Assembly (NCBI GenBank): GCA_024643305.1
Contig: JAHENE010000021.1
Location: forward strand, 1-14,775
Source of the DNA: Thiobacillaceae bacterium
GTDB lineage: Bacteria; Pseudomonadota; Gammaproteobacteria; Burkholderiales; Thiobacillaceae
Reading direction: 5' to 3'
Length of the DNA stretch: 14,775 nt
Part shown: in pieces, positions 1-6,801 of the stretch
Numbering within the stretch: position 1 is the stretch's first letter
Layout: each line of letters starts with the position of its first letter
The notes under the pieces: generated by a model
Told to the model about the DNA's origin: nothing
Seen by the model: the letters and a program-made list of their open reading frames with translations, nothing else
The model's database searches: none
Program-made: the position numbers and the translations under genes

Positions 1-480
1 AACCATGGCGCCAATATGGGTGACGACACTATTTACTCCGGCACGGTGGCGGCCGCCACAGAAGGCTTTCTGCTGGGAATTCCCGCCATGGCGGTTTCCC
101 TGGCCAATATCCAGGATGGACATTTTGAAACTGCCGCCGGTGTCGTGGTCGATCTGGTTCGCCGTTATCAGAAGACGCCTTTAAACGAACCAACATTACT
201 AAATGTGAATATCCCGGATATGACGCTCGGAGATTTGAAGGGGCTGGAAGTCACCCGTCTTGGCAAGCGCCATAAGGCCGAGCCTGTGCTTAAATCCGTC
301 AACCCGCGTGGGCAGACGGTGTACTGGGTAGGTGCTGCCGGCACCGCACAGGATGCAGGCGAAGGCACGGATTTCTATGCTGTAGCCAACGGGCGGGTAT
401 CGATCACACCCTTGCAAATAGATCTGACGCGTTATGCGCAGGTCGATAAAGTGCAGGAGTGGCTGGGGAAGAATCCATGA
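1..480 (+). CDS. surE: 5'/3'-nucleotidase SurE, C-terminal part (5' end outside window)
   Basis: The frame is open from base 1 (Asn-His-Gly-Ala-Asn) to the TGA at 478-480, giving 159 residues of a family usually near 250, so the N-terminal aspartate metal ligands lie outside the window. The opening [19 protein letters not shown] is the SurE signature; its first Asn matches the conserved metal-binding Asn of the S-G-I-N loop. SurE is a divalent-metal nucleoside-monophosphate phosphatase linked to stationary-phase survival. The ATG at 16 is internal to the signature and is not the start. The stop overlaps the pcm start (ATGA), so translation is probably coupled. The surE-pcm-nlpD-rpoS order is classical in gamma- and betaproteobacteria. 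Identity is very secure. Confidence 0.97.
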   Translation, partial: NHGANMGDDTIYSGTVAAATEGFLLGIPAMAVSLANIQDGHFETAAGVVVDLVRRYQKTPLNEPTLLNVNIPDMTLGDLKGLEVTRLGKRHKAEPVLKSVNPRGQTVYWVGAAGTAQDAGEGTDFYAVANGRVSITPLQIDLTRYAQVDKVQEWLGKNP

Positions 481-1133
481 ACAATCCGCGCGCAGGCATT
501 GGCATGACTTCCGCACGTACGCGCGGCCGCATGGTAGAGCGTCTTCGGGAACAAGGTATTACCGACACCATGGTGCTGGCTGCGATGGGTGTGGTACCGC
601 GCCATCTCTTCATCGACGAGGCCTTGCAAAGCCGAGCATATGAGGATACCGCATTGCCCATCGGTTTTGGGCAAACCATTTCCAACCCTTACATTGTGGC
701 GCGCATGACTGAACTGGCACGCAATGGACGTGAATTGAACCGAGTGCTCGAGGTGGGTACGGGTTGCGGCTATCAGGCAGCAGTGCTGGGACAGTTGGCG
801 CGCGAAGTAGTGAGTATTGAGCGCATTGCTGCACTGGTAGGACAGACCCGCAAACGTCAACGAGAACTTCGTTTCAACAACATCAAGCTCAAGCATGGCG
901 ACGGCATGCATGGGTATGCCGAGGGCGCACCTTATGACGCGATCGTCATTGCAGCGGCATTCGGCTCGGTACCCGAAGCCCTGAAAATGCAGCTGGTAGA
1001 CGGTGGACGACTGGTAATGCCCCTGGGCGACGAAAATCAGGTATTACTGGTAGTAACCCGTACAGGCAATAGTTTTCTCGAGGAAAGACTCGAAGTAGTG
1101 AAATTTGTGCCACTGCTGCCGGGCGTGTCGTGA
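477..1133 (+). CDS. pcm: Protein-L-isoaspartate O-methyltransferase
   Basis: The 218-residue product repairs damaged proteins by SAM-dependent methylation of L-isoaspartyl residues in the cytoplasm. Numbered from the ATG at 477, [10 protein letters not shown] at 60-69 is the PIMT active-site segment and [11 protein letters not shown] at 90-100 is SAM-binding motif I. The length matches the family. I prefer ATG 477 over the upstream in-frame ATG 459 because 477 forms an ATGA overlap with the surE stop and has GGGGAA about 8 nt upstream. The 3' end overlaps the nlpD start (GTGA). A mildly unusual point is the motif [11 protein letters not shown], where many homologues have AAAP. Assignment is secure. 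Confidence 0.96.
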   Translation: MNNPRAGIGMTSARTRGRMVERLREQGITDTMVLAAMGVVPRHLFIDEALQSRAYEDTALPIGFGQTISNPYIVARMTELARNGRELNRVLEVGTGCGYQAAVLGQLAREVVSIERIAALVGQTRKRQRELRFNNIKLKHGDGMHGYAEGAPYDAIVIAAAFGSVPEALKMQLVDGGRLVMPLGDENQVLLVVTRTGNSFLEERLEVVKFVPLLPGVS

Positions 1134-2050
1134 AGAATATCTGGCTTGCGCTTTTCATGTTGATATTGGCGGGTTGTGAAGCGCCTGGGCCCGCACCCAT
1201 TCGGGATAACCGCCCCCCTGCAAAAGAGGCAAGACAGTCAGCCAAGGCAGCCCCTGCTGTAAGTACAGTTGAATCGGATCAGAATGGCCAGCACATTGTG
1301 CAAAAGGGGGATACGCTTTTTGCCATCGCTTTCCAGAATGGACTCGATTATCGCGATCTTGCATTCTGGAATAATCTGCCATCGCCGGACGTAATCAAGG
1401 TGGGACAAGTTCTTCGCCTTACACCGCCGGATGATTCCGCTGGTCGTGCGCATGGCGTGGAAACCTCCGCCTTGCGTGAAACCGCATTGCCTGCCCCCAA
1501 AGCGATCAACGAAGTTCCCTTGCTCGCTGAACCCAAAGCGCAGGTGCTTCCCTACAGCGAAGCCAACTGGGCTGCGATAACAAACCCCAAGCTCGTTGCT
1601 TCAGTTGAACCCCCGCAAACCACTCAAACGCCGAAAATCGCTCCCACAATCGTTTCAAAATCCGGCACTCAGCAAGACGAGCAGGATGACTGGCTCTGGC
1701 CTGCAAATGGCGCACTGCTGGGCACATACAGTCAGGGCGGGGGCAAGGGCATAGACATTGCGGGAGAAAGGCAAACCCCGGTAATGGCGGCATCAGCGGG
1801 CAAAGTTGTGTATAGCGGTAATGGTCTGCGCGGCTACGGGAAACTACTTATTGTGAAGCATTCCAATGAATTTTTGACTGCTTACGCGCATAATCAAGCC
1901 CTTCTGGTCAAGGAAGGCGACTGGGTCAAAGGCGGACAGAAAATTGCAGAAATGGGGGACACGGACAGCGACCGTGTCAAGCTGCACTTTGAAATTCGCC
2001 AATACGGAAAGCCACTTGATCCTTTGAAGTATTTGCCGGAGCGTAAATGA
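1130..2050 (+). CDS. nlpD: NlpD-type LysM/M23 lipoprotein, amidase activator
   Basis: This is a 306-residue outer-membrane lipoprotein with a GTG start that overlaps the pcm stop. Residues 1-16 are a lipoprotein signal ending in LILAGC (Cys16 lipidated). A LysM peptidoglycan-binding domain lies at about 54-98, followed by a Pro/Ala-rich linker and an M23/LytM domain at about 188-300. The M23 domain keeps YAHN (252-255) but has KGID in place of the first histidine motif and KLHFEIR in place of HxH. It therefore lacks key zinc ligands, as in E. coli NlpD, which activates AmiC rather than cutting peptidoglycan. In enterobacteria the main rpoS promoter lies inside nlpD; I could not identify such a promoter here. 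Confidence 0.95.
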   Translation: MKNIWLALFMLILAGCEAPGPAPIRDNRPPAKEARQSAKAAPAVSTVESDQNGQHIVQKGDTLFAIAFQNGLDYRDLAFWNNLPSPDVIKVGQVLRLTPPDDSAGRAHGVETSALRETALPAPKAINEVPLLAEPKAQVLPYSEANWAAITNPKLVASVEPPQTTQTPKIAPTIVSKSGTQQDEQDDWLWPANGALLGTYSQGGGKGIDIAGERQTPVMAASAGKVVYSGNGLRGYGKLLIVKHSNEFLTAYAHNQALLVKEGDWVKGGQKIAEMGDTDSDRVKLHFEIRQYGKPLDPLKYLPERK

Positions 2051-2991
2051 GCCGAGAAGAAGAGCCTGCTACCGAACAAAATGAAATCGAAGATGTCGCC
2101 CATAGTGATGAGGCCCCTGAAAACGGACATGCCGATTCATATTTTGGGGATGACATTGATGTTCAAATAGATGTAACCCAGCTATACCTCAATGACATTG
2201 GCCAGTCGGCATTGCTGACGCCCGAGCAGGAGGTCGTGCTTGCGCGCCTTACCCGCGAAGGTGATTTCGAGGCGCGCCAAAAAATGATTGAGCACAATCT
2301 TCGTCTCGTGGTGAACATCGCCAAGCACTACGCCAACCGCGGACTGACCTTGCTCGACCTGGTTGAAGAGGGCAACCTCGGCCTTATCCATGCGCTGGAA
2401 AAATTCGATCCCGAACGCGGCTTCCGTTTTTCCACCTATGCCACGTGGTGGATACGCCAGAACATTGAGCGCGCCATCATGAACCAGTCACGCACCATCC
2501 GTCTGCCGGTGCATGTCATCAAGGAACTCAACGTTTTTCTGCGCGCCCAGCGGCATTTGGAAACACACGGCATCACTGATCCAAGCCTGGAGGACGTTGC
2601 CGGTCTCACCGGTCATACCGTTGAAGAAGTAAGACGTGTGCTGGCGCTCAATGAAAGGGTGACCTCGCTGGATGCACCACTCGATATCGATCCCAGCCTG
2701 TCGCTGGGTGAAGCTATCGCAGACGACAATGCCGACTTGCCCGAGGAAATACTGCAACACTCCGAACTTGAGCATCACGTGCAGGAGTGGCTGGATCAAC
2801 TGAATGAAAAGCAGCGCTGGGTGATTGAGCGCCGCTTCGGCATCAACAACAACGAAATCTCGACGCTGGAAGACCTGGCAGCCGATCTTAAGGTTACACG
2901 AGAGCGAGTCCGCCAGATTCAGATGGAAGCGTTGCGGGTATTGCGCCAGATGCTTCGCCGCAAGGGTGTGACCAGGGACGAGCTATTCTGA
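2047..2991 (+). CDS. rpoS: RNA polymerase sigma factor RpoS (sigma-S/sigma-38)
   Basis: The 314-residue sigma-70-family factor directs general-stress and stationary-phase transcription. The ATG overlaps the nlpD stop (ATGA) and has GGAG 7 nt upstream. Region 1.2 begins near DVTQLYLNDIG (42-52). Region 2 runs from about 80 to 145, with the -10-recognition segment RFSTYATWWIRQNIERAI at 127-144. Region 3 starts near 150, and region 4, with a helix-turn-helix in LKVTRERVRQIQMEALR, covers about 250-305. The short acidic N-terminus, without the long RpoD region 1.1, and its place after nlpD separate it from RpoD. KELNV at 159-163 aligns with E. coli K173/E174/V177, the RssB turnover element, so regulated proteolysis by ClpXP is plausible (inference). 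Confidence 0.97.
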   Translation: MSREEEPATEQNEIEDVAHSDEAPENGHADSYFGDDIDVQIDVTQLYLNDIGQSALLTPEQEVVLARLTREGDFEARQKMIEHNLRLVVNIAKHYANRGLTLLDLVEEGNLGLIHALEKFDPERGFRFSTYATWWIRQNIERAIMNQSRTIRLPVHVIKELNVFLRAQRHLETHGITDPSLEDVAGLTGHTVEEVRRVLALNERVTSLDAPLDIDPSLSLGEAIADDNADLPEEILQHSELEHHVQEWLDQLNEKQRWVIERRFGINNNEISTLEDLAADLKVTRERVRQIQMEALRVLRQMLRRKGVTRDELF

Positions 2992-2996
2992 CAGGC

Positions 2997-3917
2997 GTGA
3001 AGCTTGCGCTTATTTCGCATCCGAGCTGCGCACAGCACGACCCAGGTCCCGGACACCCGGAACAGCCCAAACGAATTGCTGCCATTGAAGAAGCCCTTGC
3101 ACATGGCGGCCAGTTGGGCAAACTGCTTCAACTCGAAGCGCGTCCGGCAAGTCGATGCGAGCTTGAAAGAATCCATTCCGCAAACTATCTAGATGCGCTG
3201 ATCCAAGCTGTGCCGGAAACAGGCATCAACTGGCTGGATCAGGATACCGGCGTCAGCCCGCATAGCTGGCAGGCTGCCCTGCATGCCGCAGGGGCTGGGG
3301 CAGGAGCCGTTGATGACATCCTCGCCGGAAAATACCAGCGCGCTTTCTGCAATGTCCGGCCGCCCGGTCATCATGCAGAATCTGCTCGCGCCATGGGTTT
3401 TTGCCTGCTAAACAATGTGGCCATCGCCGCCGCTCAAGCGTTGGCGCAAACAAGTATTGGCAAGGTCGCCATCGTCGATTTCGATATTCATCATGGTAAT
3501 GGCACCGAGCAGATTTTTCTGGGTGACAAACGAGTCCTGTTGATTTCAAGTTTTCAGCATCCGCTTTATCCCCATTGCGGCACTGATCCGCATGCAGGCT
3601 TCATGCCGATACCGCTCGGATCGGGTTCTTCCGGCAAGGAATTCCGAGCGGCGTGGCAAGATAAGGGCCTGCCAGTGTTGGCCGGCTTTTGCCCTGATTT
3701 CGTATTCTTTTCAGCGGGATTTGACGGCCACCGCGACGATCCGTTGGCCGGCTTGAACCTTGTTGAAGACGACTATGCCTGGCTCACGCGTGAGGTTTGC
3801 AGGGTTGCAGATCAAACCTCGCAGGGCAGGGTGGTATCCATGCTCGAAGGCGGGTACGATCTTGCTGCATCGGGCCGCAGCGCGGCCGCACACATTAAGG
3901 TTTTGATGAATGGTTGA
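2997..3917 (+). CDS. Histone deacetylase-family zinc hydrolase (class II-type)
   Basis: A 306-residue protein covering one full HDAC/arginase-fold domain. RPPGHHAE (121-128) carries the catalytic histidine pair. DFDIHHGNGT (161-170) supplies zinc ligands Asp163 and His165, AGFDGHRDDPL supplies Asp243, and EGGY places the catalytic Tyr at 287. All key residues are present, so it should be an active deacetylase. Bacterial members act on acetyl-lysine, acetylpolyamines or acetoin-related substrates, and this sequence does not settle which. The GTG start lies 5 nt after the rpoS stop with only a weak ribosome binding site, which suggests read-through coupling from rpoS. The 3' end overlaps the nucleotidase gene by 8 nt. 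Confidence 0.92.
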   Translation: MKLALISHPSCAQHDPGPGHPEQPKRIAAIEEALAHGGQLGKLLQLEARPASRCELERIHSANYLDALIQAVPETGINWLDQDTGVSPHSWQAALHAAGAGAGAVDDILAGKYQRAFCNVRPPGHHAESARAMGFCLLNNVAIAAAQALAQTSIGKVAIVDFDIHHGNGTEQIFLGDKRVLLISSFQHPLYPHCGTDPHAGFMPIPLGSGSSGKEFRAAWQDKGLPVLAGFCPDFVFFSAGFDGHRDDPLAGLNLVEDDYAWLTREVCRVADQTSQGRVVSMLEGGYDLAASGRSAAAHIKVLMNG

Positions 3918-4569
3918 CTGGACAAAAATCCAGACCGTCCTGCTCGACATGGACGGCACGCTGCTGGATCTCTACTACGACAACCACTTCTGGCGCGAGC
4001 ACGTACCGATGCGTTTTGCGGAAAAACAGAAAATCACCCTGGACAAAGCCAAGCAGGAACTTGCCGGCCGGTACCATCACCGCGCCGGCACCCTGGAGTG
4101 GTATTGCGTGGATTTCTGGAGCTGCGAACTGGGGCTCGACATCGCCGAACTGAAAGAAGAGGTCGCACACCTCATCGCCATCCATCCCGATGTACCGGAA
4201 TTTCTCACGGCTGCACGAAAAGCTGGCAAGCGTGTGGTGCTGGTCACCAATGCGCACCGCAAAAGCCTGGTCCTGAAAATGCGCAAAACCGGGCTGGAAA
4301 ATTATTTCGATGCCTTGCATACATCGCACGATGTCGGCCTGCCCAAGGAAAACCCGGCATTCTGGATCGGGCTACAAGCGCGCGAACCTTTTGATCCGGA
4401 GACAACCTTGCTGGTGGATGATAGCTTGCCGGTGTTGCGCAGCGCCCAAGCCTATGGCATTGAGCACCTACTGGCTGTTCGCTTCCCGGATACCAGGCTT
4501 CCGGAAAAGGACCCAGAAGAATTTGAGGCGATTCACTCCTTCAGCGATGTGATGACAGGACTTCTGTAA
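3910..4569 (+). CDS. HAD-family GMP/IMP 5'-nucleotidase, YrfG-like
   Basis: The 219-residue HAD hydrolase matches E. coli YrfG along its length as I recall it, including the cap signature TLEWYCVDFW (61-70). YrfG dephosphorylates GMP and IMP. HAD motif I is DMDGT (13-17, nucleophile Asp13), motif II is Thr113 in LVTNAH, motif III is Lys146 in GLPKE, and motif IV is the Asp pair 170-171. The ATG overlaps the deacetylase stop by 8 nt, so it is the last gene of the rpoS chain. With surE at the other end, the chain contains two nucleotide phosphatases. Exact substrate is by homology; the HAD assignment is secure. Confidence 0.9.
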   Translation: MVDWTKIQTVLLDMDGTLLDLYYDNHFWREHVPMRFAEKQKITLDKAKQELAGRYHHRAGTLEWYCVDFWSCELGLDIAELKEEVAHLIAIHPDVPEFLTAARKAGKRVVLVTNAHRKSLVLKMRKTGLENYFDALHTSHDVGLPKENPAFWIGLQAREPFDPETTLLVDDSLPVLRSAQAYGIEHLLAVRFPDTRLPEKDPEEFEAIHSFSDVMTGLL

Positions 4570-4574
4570 GCCGA

Positions 4575-4602
4575 TTTAATTCAGGATTTGGTCGGATATA
4601 AA
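4575..4602 (+). promoter_or_regulatory. Weak sigma-70-like promoter candidate for the small exported protein
   Basis: TTTAAT (4575-4580) and TATAAA (4597-4602) are separated by 16 nt. The -10 is good and the -35 poor. Initiation near 4609 would give a leader of about 105 nt upstream of the ATG at 4714. This rests on pattern matching only; transcription from the rpoS operon is the alternative. Confidence 0.22.
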
Positions 4603-4612
4603 GTAAATTTGT

Positions 4613-4642
4613 GCTTCTTCGTGAAGCCATCAATATTTTTTT
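4613..4642 (+). terminator. Weak terminator-like hairpin after the rpoS operon
   Basis: GCTTC (4613-4617), loop TTCGT and GAAGC (4623-4627) form a perfect 5-bp stem. A tract TATTTTTTT (4634-4642) follows after 7 nt. The stem is short and the T tract is displaced, so this is a poor match to a classic intrinsic terminator. It is the only candidate between the nucleotidase and the small gene. Confidence 0.3.
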
Positions 4643-4654
4643 ACAACTCAAACC

Positions 4655-4693
4655 ATCGGACCATTACCATCAGCGATTGATCCATAGTCCGAT
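4655..4693 (+). repeat. Inverted repeat in the leader of the small exported-protein gene
   Basis: Arm ATCGGACCAT (4655-4664) pairs with ATAGTCCGAT (4684-4693) with one mismatch across 10 bp and a 19-nt loop. The 3' arm ends 7 nt before the GAGGAGG ribosome binding site. It could fold in the mRNA near the ribosome site or act as a DNA operator; the sequence does not decide. Confidence 0.6.
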
Positions 4694-4713
4694 CATTCAA
4701 GAGGAGGAATATC

Positions 4714-5058
4714 ATGAAGAACGCAGTTCAGGTTATAGCCCTGCTGGGATTGATGTTGGGAAGTTCCCTTGTTTGTGCAGAAGTGAAGTATGGGCCCGTC
4801 ATTACAATAAAACCGAAAGGCGCCATGGAAGAGAGGGTTGATCCCAAACCAAAACCGGATTTACCTCAAGACGTTAACAATAAGCAAAAGCAAAAACCAG
4901 TTTTGCTTTTGCCTGCGATTCAAAAAAATAGTGACTCAGAGTCTGAAACGGTGCCGGGCAACACGGTAAAAGGCCAGGATCAGGCTGGCAACCTTGATCG
5001 AGACATTATTCGTCGGACGGTTCCTAGTACACCAAACCCCCCCCCCAAACCTAAATAA
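4714..5058 (+). CDS. Small exported Lys/Pro-rich protein of unknown function
   Basis: I do not recognise this 114-residue protein. Residues 1-22 form a clear Sec signal peptide (MKN, hydrophobic core to about 18, then VCA with cleavage likely after Ala22). Cys21 is preceded by Val, so it is not a good lipobox. The mature part is highly charged and Pro/Lys/Gln-rich, with KPKPD near 46-50, KQKQKP near 57-62 and a PNPPPKPK tail, and is probably disordered. Translation is strongly supported by GAGGAGG (4701-4707) 6 nt before the ATG. Lysine codons are mostly AAA and the gene is more A-rich than its neighbours. It stands alone between the rpoS chain and a convergent gene whose stop codon lies 2 nt away. 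The reading frame is likely real; the function is unknown. Confidence 0.75.
   Translation: MKNAVQVIALLGLMLGSSLVCAEVKYGPVITIKPKGAMEERVDPKPKPDLPQDVNNKQKQKPVLLLPAIQKNSDSESETVPGNTVKGQDQAGNLDRDIIRRTVPSTPNPPPKPK
4884..4912 (+). repeat. Perfect 12-bp inverted repeat (hairpin) inside the small gene
   Basis: GCAAAAGCAAAA (4884-4895) is the exact reverse complement of TTTTGCTTTTGC (4901-4912), with a 5-nt loop ACCAG. The mRNA would form a 12-bp stem in the middle of the reading frame, encoding KQKQKPVLLLP around it. No T run follows on either strand, so it does not look like an intrinsic terminator. Confidence 0.8.
5037..5046 (+). repeat. Homopolymer of ten C at the 3' end of the small gene
   Basis: Ten consecutive C residues encode the Pro run of the NPPPKPK tail, 10 nt before the stop codon. 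Slippage here would alter only the last few residues or extend the protein into the convergent gene. It may also be a sequencing-error hotspot. Confidence 0.85.
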
Positions 5059-5060
5059 CT

Positions 5061-5495
5061 TTAAGGGTTTTGTTGCCCTAGGGCCAGAATCGCTACGATT
5101 ACTTTCCGCCCTTCTCCAGCGAGCAGGTTGTAGGTGCGACAGGCTGCCCCGGTGTCCATGACTTCGAGGCCGATGCGCGATTCGGCCAGTGGACGGGTAA
5201 GGGAAGGATGCGGGAAGCGCAGGCGGGATCCGGTGCCGAGAAGGATGATTTCCGCACCCAATGTGCCTAGCTGGGCAAAATGTTTTTCTTTCAGCATTTC
5301 AAAACTGACCGAAACAAAGCTTTCGCGGTCCAGCAGGGTAGGGCCGACGACAAGGCCAAAATCGAAGCGCTGGCCGTTGACCAGCACATGGTCGTTGCCA
5401 TAGCCGGTAAATTGGTAAAAGCCTTCGGCGCCGTTGAGGTGTAACTTCAAAACCAGTTCCTGTTTGCCGGCATAGTCCGGCTCAAGTAAAATCAT
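5061..5495 (-). CDS. Mth938/DUF498-domain protein
   Basis: The product is 144 residues from the ATG at 5495. It matches the small Mth938-like (DUF498, NDUFAF3-related) fold: FTGYGNDHVLVNG near 29-41, FDFGLVVGP near 44-52, and LGTLGAEIILLGTGSRLRFP near 76-95, the most conserved part of the family. The bacterial role is not established. Many relatives begin with M-K-L-H, and here a TTG at 5450 would give MKLHLNGAEG with AGGAA 6 nt upstream (129 residues). The ATG at 5495 has its purine tract only about 2 nt away, so the TTG start is a real alternative. The gene is divergent from alaA and convergent with the small exported-protein gene. Confidence 0.85.
   Translation of the reverse strand: MILLEPDYAGKQELVLKLHLNGAEGFYQFTGYGNDHVLVNGQRFDFGLVVGPTLLDRESFVSVSFEMLKEKHFAQLGTLGAEIILLGTGSRLRFPHPSLTRPLAESRIGLEVMDTGAACRTYNLLAGEGRKVIVAILALGQQNP
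5464..5492 (+). promoter_or_regulatory. Sigma-70-like promoter candidate for alaA-hom-thrC
   Basis: TTGCCG (5464-5469) and TAAAAT (5487-5492) are separated by exactly 17 nt, matching 4/6 and 5/6 consensus positions. Initiation near 5499 gives a leader of about 40-60 nt upstream of alaA. The element lies inside the divergent Mth938-family gene if that starts at 5495, but outside it if it starts at TTG 5450. Confidence 0.5.
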
Positions 5496-5506
5496 ACCCT
5501 TTCTAA

Positions 5507-5523
5507 GCCCTGATTTTCAGGGC
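5507..5523. repeat. 17-bp palindrome between divergent genes
   Basis: GCCCTGA-TTT-TCAGGGC is a perfect 7-bp inverted repeat with a 3-nt centre. It lies just downstream of the predicted alaA start point and 12 nt upstream of the Mth938-family ATG. It could be an operator controlling both directions or a leader hairpin. Confidence 0.7.
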
Positions 5524-5561
5524 ATTTTCTGGAAAACCCAATGAGTGATGCAGGGGCGCCG

Positions 5562-6782
5562 ATGCTCAAGCCCGTTAAAAAATCAGGCAAGCTGGAAAGC
5601 GTCTGTTACGACATTCGCGGTCCGGTGATGGCGCGTGCGCGGCAGATGGAGGAAGAGGGCCAGCGAATCATCAAGCTCAACATCGGCAATCCCGCGCCGT
5701 TCGGATTCGAAGCGCCGGAGGAAATTGTCCAGGACGTGATCCGAAACCTGCACAACGCTTCGGGCTACAGTGAGTCCAAGGGCCTGTTTGCTGCACGCAA
5801 GGCCATCATGCATTACACGCAGGAAAAGGGTATCAAGGGCGTCGATGTGGATGACATCATCATCGGCAACGGCGTCTCCGAGCTGATTGTGATGGCCATG
5901 CAGGCGCTGCTCAATAATGGCGACGAAGTGCTGGTGCCGGCGCCAGATTATCCTTTGTGGACGGCGGCGGTAAGTCTGGGTGGCGGCACGCCGCGCCACT
6001 ACATCTGCGACGAAGGCGCGGGCTGGCTGCCGGACATTGCGGACATCAAGGCCAAGATCACGCCTAACACGCGCGCGATTGTGGTGATCAACCCCAACAA
6101 TCCCACCGGCGCGTTGTATCCGGACGATCTGCTCAAGGAAATCATCGAACTGGCGAGGCAGCACCAACTCATCATTTATGCCGACGAGATTTACGACAAG
6201 GTGTTATACGACGGTGTCACACACACCTCGATGGGCGCGCTGGCCGACGATGTGCTGATCATTACCTTCAACGGCCTGTCCAAGAATTATCGCGCCTGCG
6301 GCTATCGTGCTGGCTGGCTGATCATTTCCGGCGACAGCCGCCATGCCAGGGACTACATCGAGGGCTTGAACATTCTCGCTTCCATGCGCCTGTGCTCCAA
6401 CGTGCCGGGGCAATACGGCATCCAGACTGCGCTGGGCGGCTATCAGAGCATAAACGACCTGGTCGCGCCGGGAGGCAGGCTGACACGGCAGCGCGACCTG
6501 GCCTGGGAACTGCTGACGCAAATTCCCGGTGTGTCCTGCACCAAACCGCAGGCCGCTATGTATCTGTTTCCGCGCTTGGACCCCAAGGTTTATCCCATTC
6601 GCAATGACCAGCAATTCATCCTGGAAATGCTGGAAGAGGAAAGAGTTCTGGTGGTACAGGGCACCGGCTTCAACTGGCCGCACCCTGATCATATTCGCGT
6701 GGTGTTTCTGCCGCATGAAGAAGATCTGCGCGAAGCGGTAGGTCGCATGGGCCGTTTCCTTGAAAGAAAACGTCACAAGTAA
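5562..6782 (+). CDS. alaA: AlaA-type glutamate-pyruvate aminotransferase
   Basis: This PLP enzyme (406 residues from the ATG at 5562) resembles E. coli AlaA along its length: KLE-VCYDIRGPV, LNIGNPAPFGF, GNGVSELIV, PAPDYPLWTAAVSL and LASMRLC. AlaA makes alanine from pyruvate and glutamate. Numbered from 5562, NPNNPTG is at 177-183, Asp208 (YADEIYD) contacts the PLP nitrogen, Lys241 (FNGLSKNYR) forms the Schiff base, and Arg249 belongs to the conserved C-GYRAGW segment. I prefer ATG 5562 over ATG 5541 because AGGGG lies 5 nt upstream and the N-terminus then matches AlaA length; 5541 would add MSDAGAP. It heads an operon with hom 19 nt downstream. A different amino-acceptor preference is possible. 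Confidence 0.92.
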   Translation: MLKPVKKSGKLESVCYDIRGPVMARARQMEEEGQRIIKLNIGNPAPFGFEAPEEIVQDVIRNLHNASGYSESKGLFAARKAIMHYTQEKGIKGVDVDDIIIGNGVSELIVMAMQALLNNGDEVLVPAPDYPLWTAAVSLGGGTPRHYICDEGAGWLPDIADIKAKITPNTRAIVVINPNNPTGALYPDDLLKEIIELARQHQLIIYADEIYDKVLYDGVTHTSMGALADDVLIITFNGLSKNYRACGYRAGWLIISGDSRHARDYIEGLNILASMRLCSNVPGQYGIQTALGGYQSINDLVAPGGRLTRQRDLAWELLTQIPGVSCTKPQAAMYLFPRLDPKVYPIRNDQQFILEMLEEERVLVVQGTGFNWPHPDHIRVVFLPHEEDLREAVGRMGRFLERKRHK

Positions 6783-6801
6783 TCAGAGAGTTCTCAAACT
6801 T

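Noticed and set aside
1874..1894. TTGACT and CATAAT inside nlpD as the rpoS promoter
   Set aside because: The spacer is only 9 nt, far from the 16-18 needed. An rpoS promoter inside nlpD is plausible by analogy but not visible.
1130..2050. Catalytic M23 endopeptidase
   Set aside because: The first zinc-ligand motif and the first His of HxH are replaced, as in non-catalytic NlpD/EnvC-type activators.
4611..4841. 76-codon frame starting in the leader of the small exported-protein gene
   Set aside because: It is out of frame with the signal-peptide gene, has no ribosome site, and runs through the inverted repeat and GAGGAGG.
5499..5561. Threonine-type attenuator or leader peptide before alaA-hom-thrC
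   Set aside because: The leader is too short, no Thr/Ile-rich peptide is present, and the palindrome is not followed by a convincing T run plus alternative pairing.
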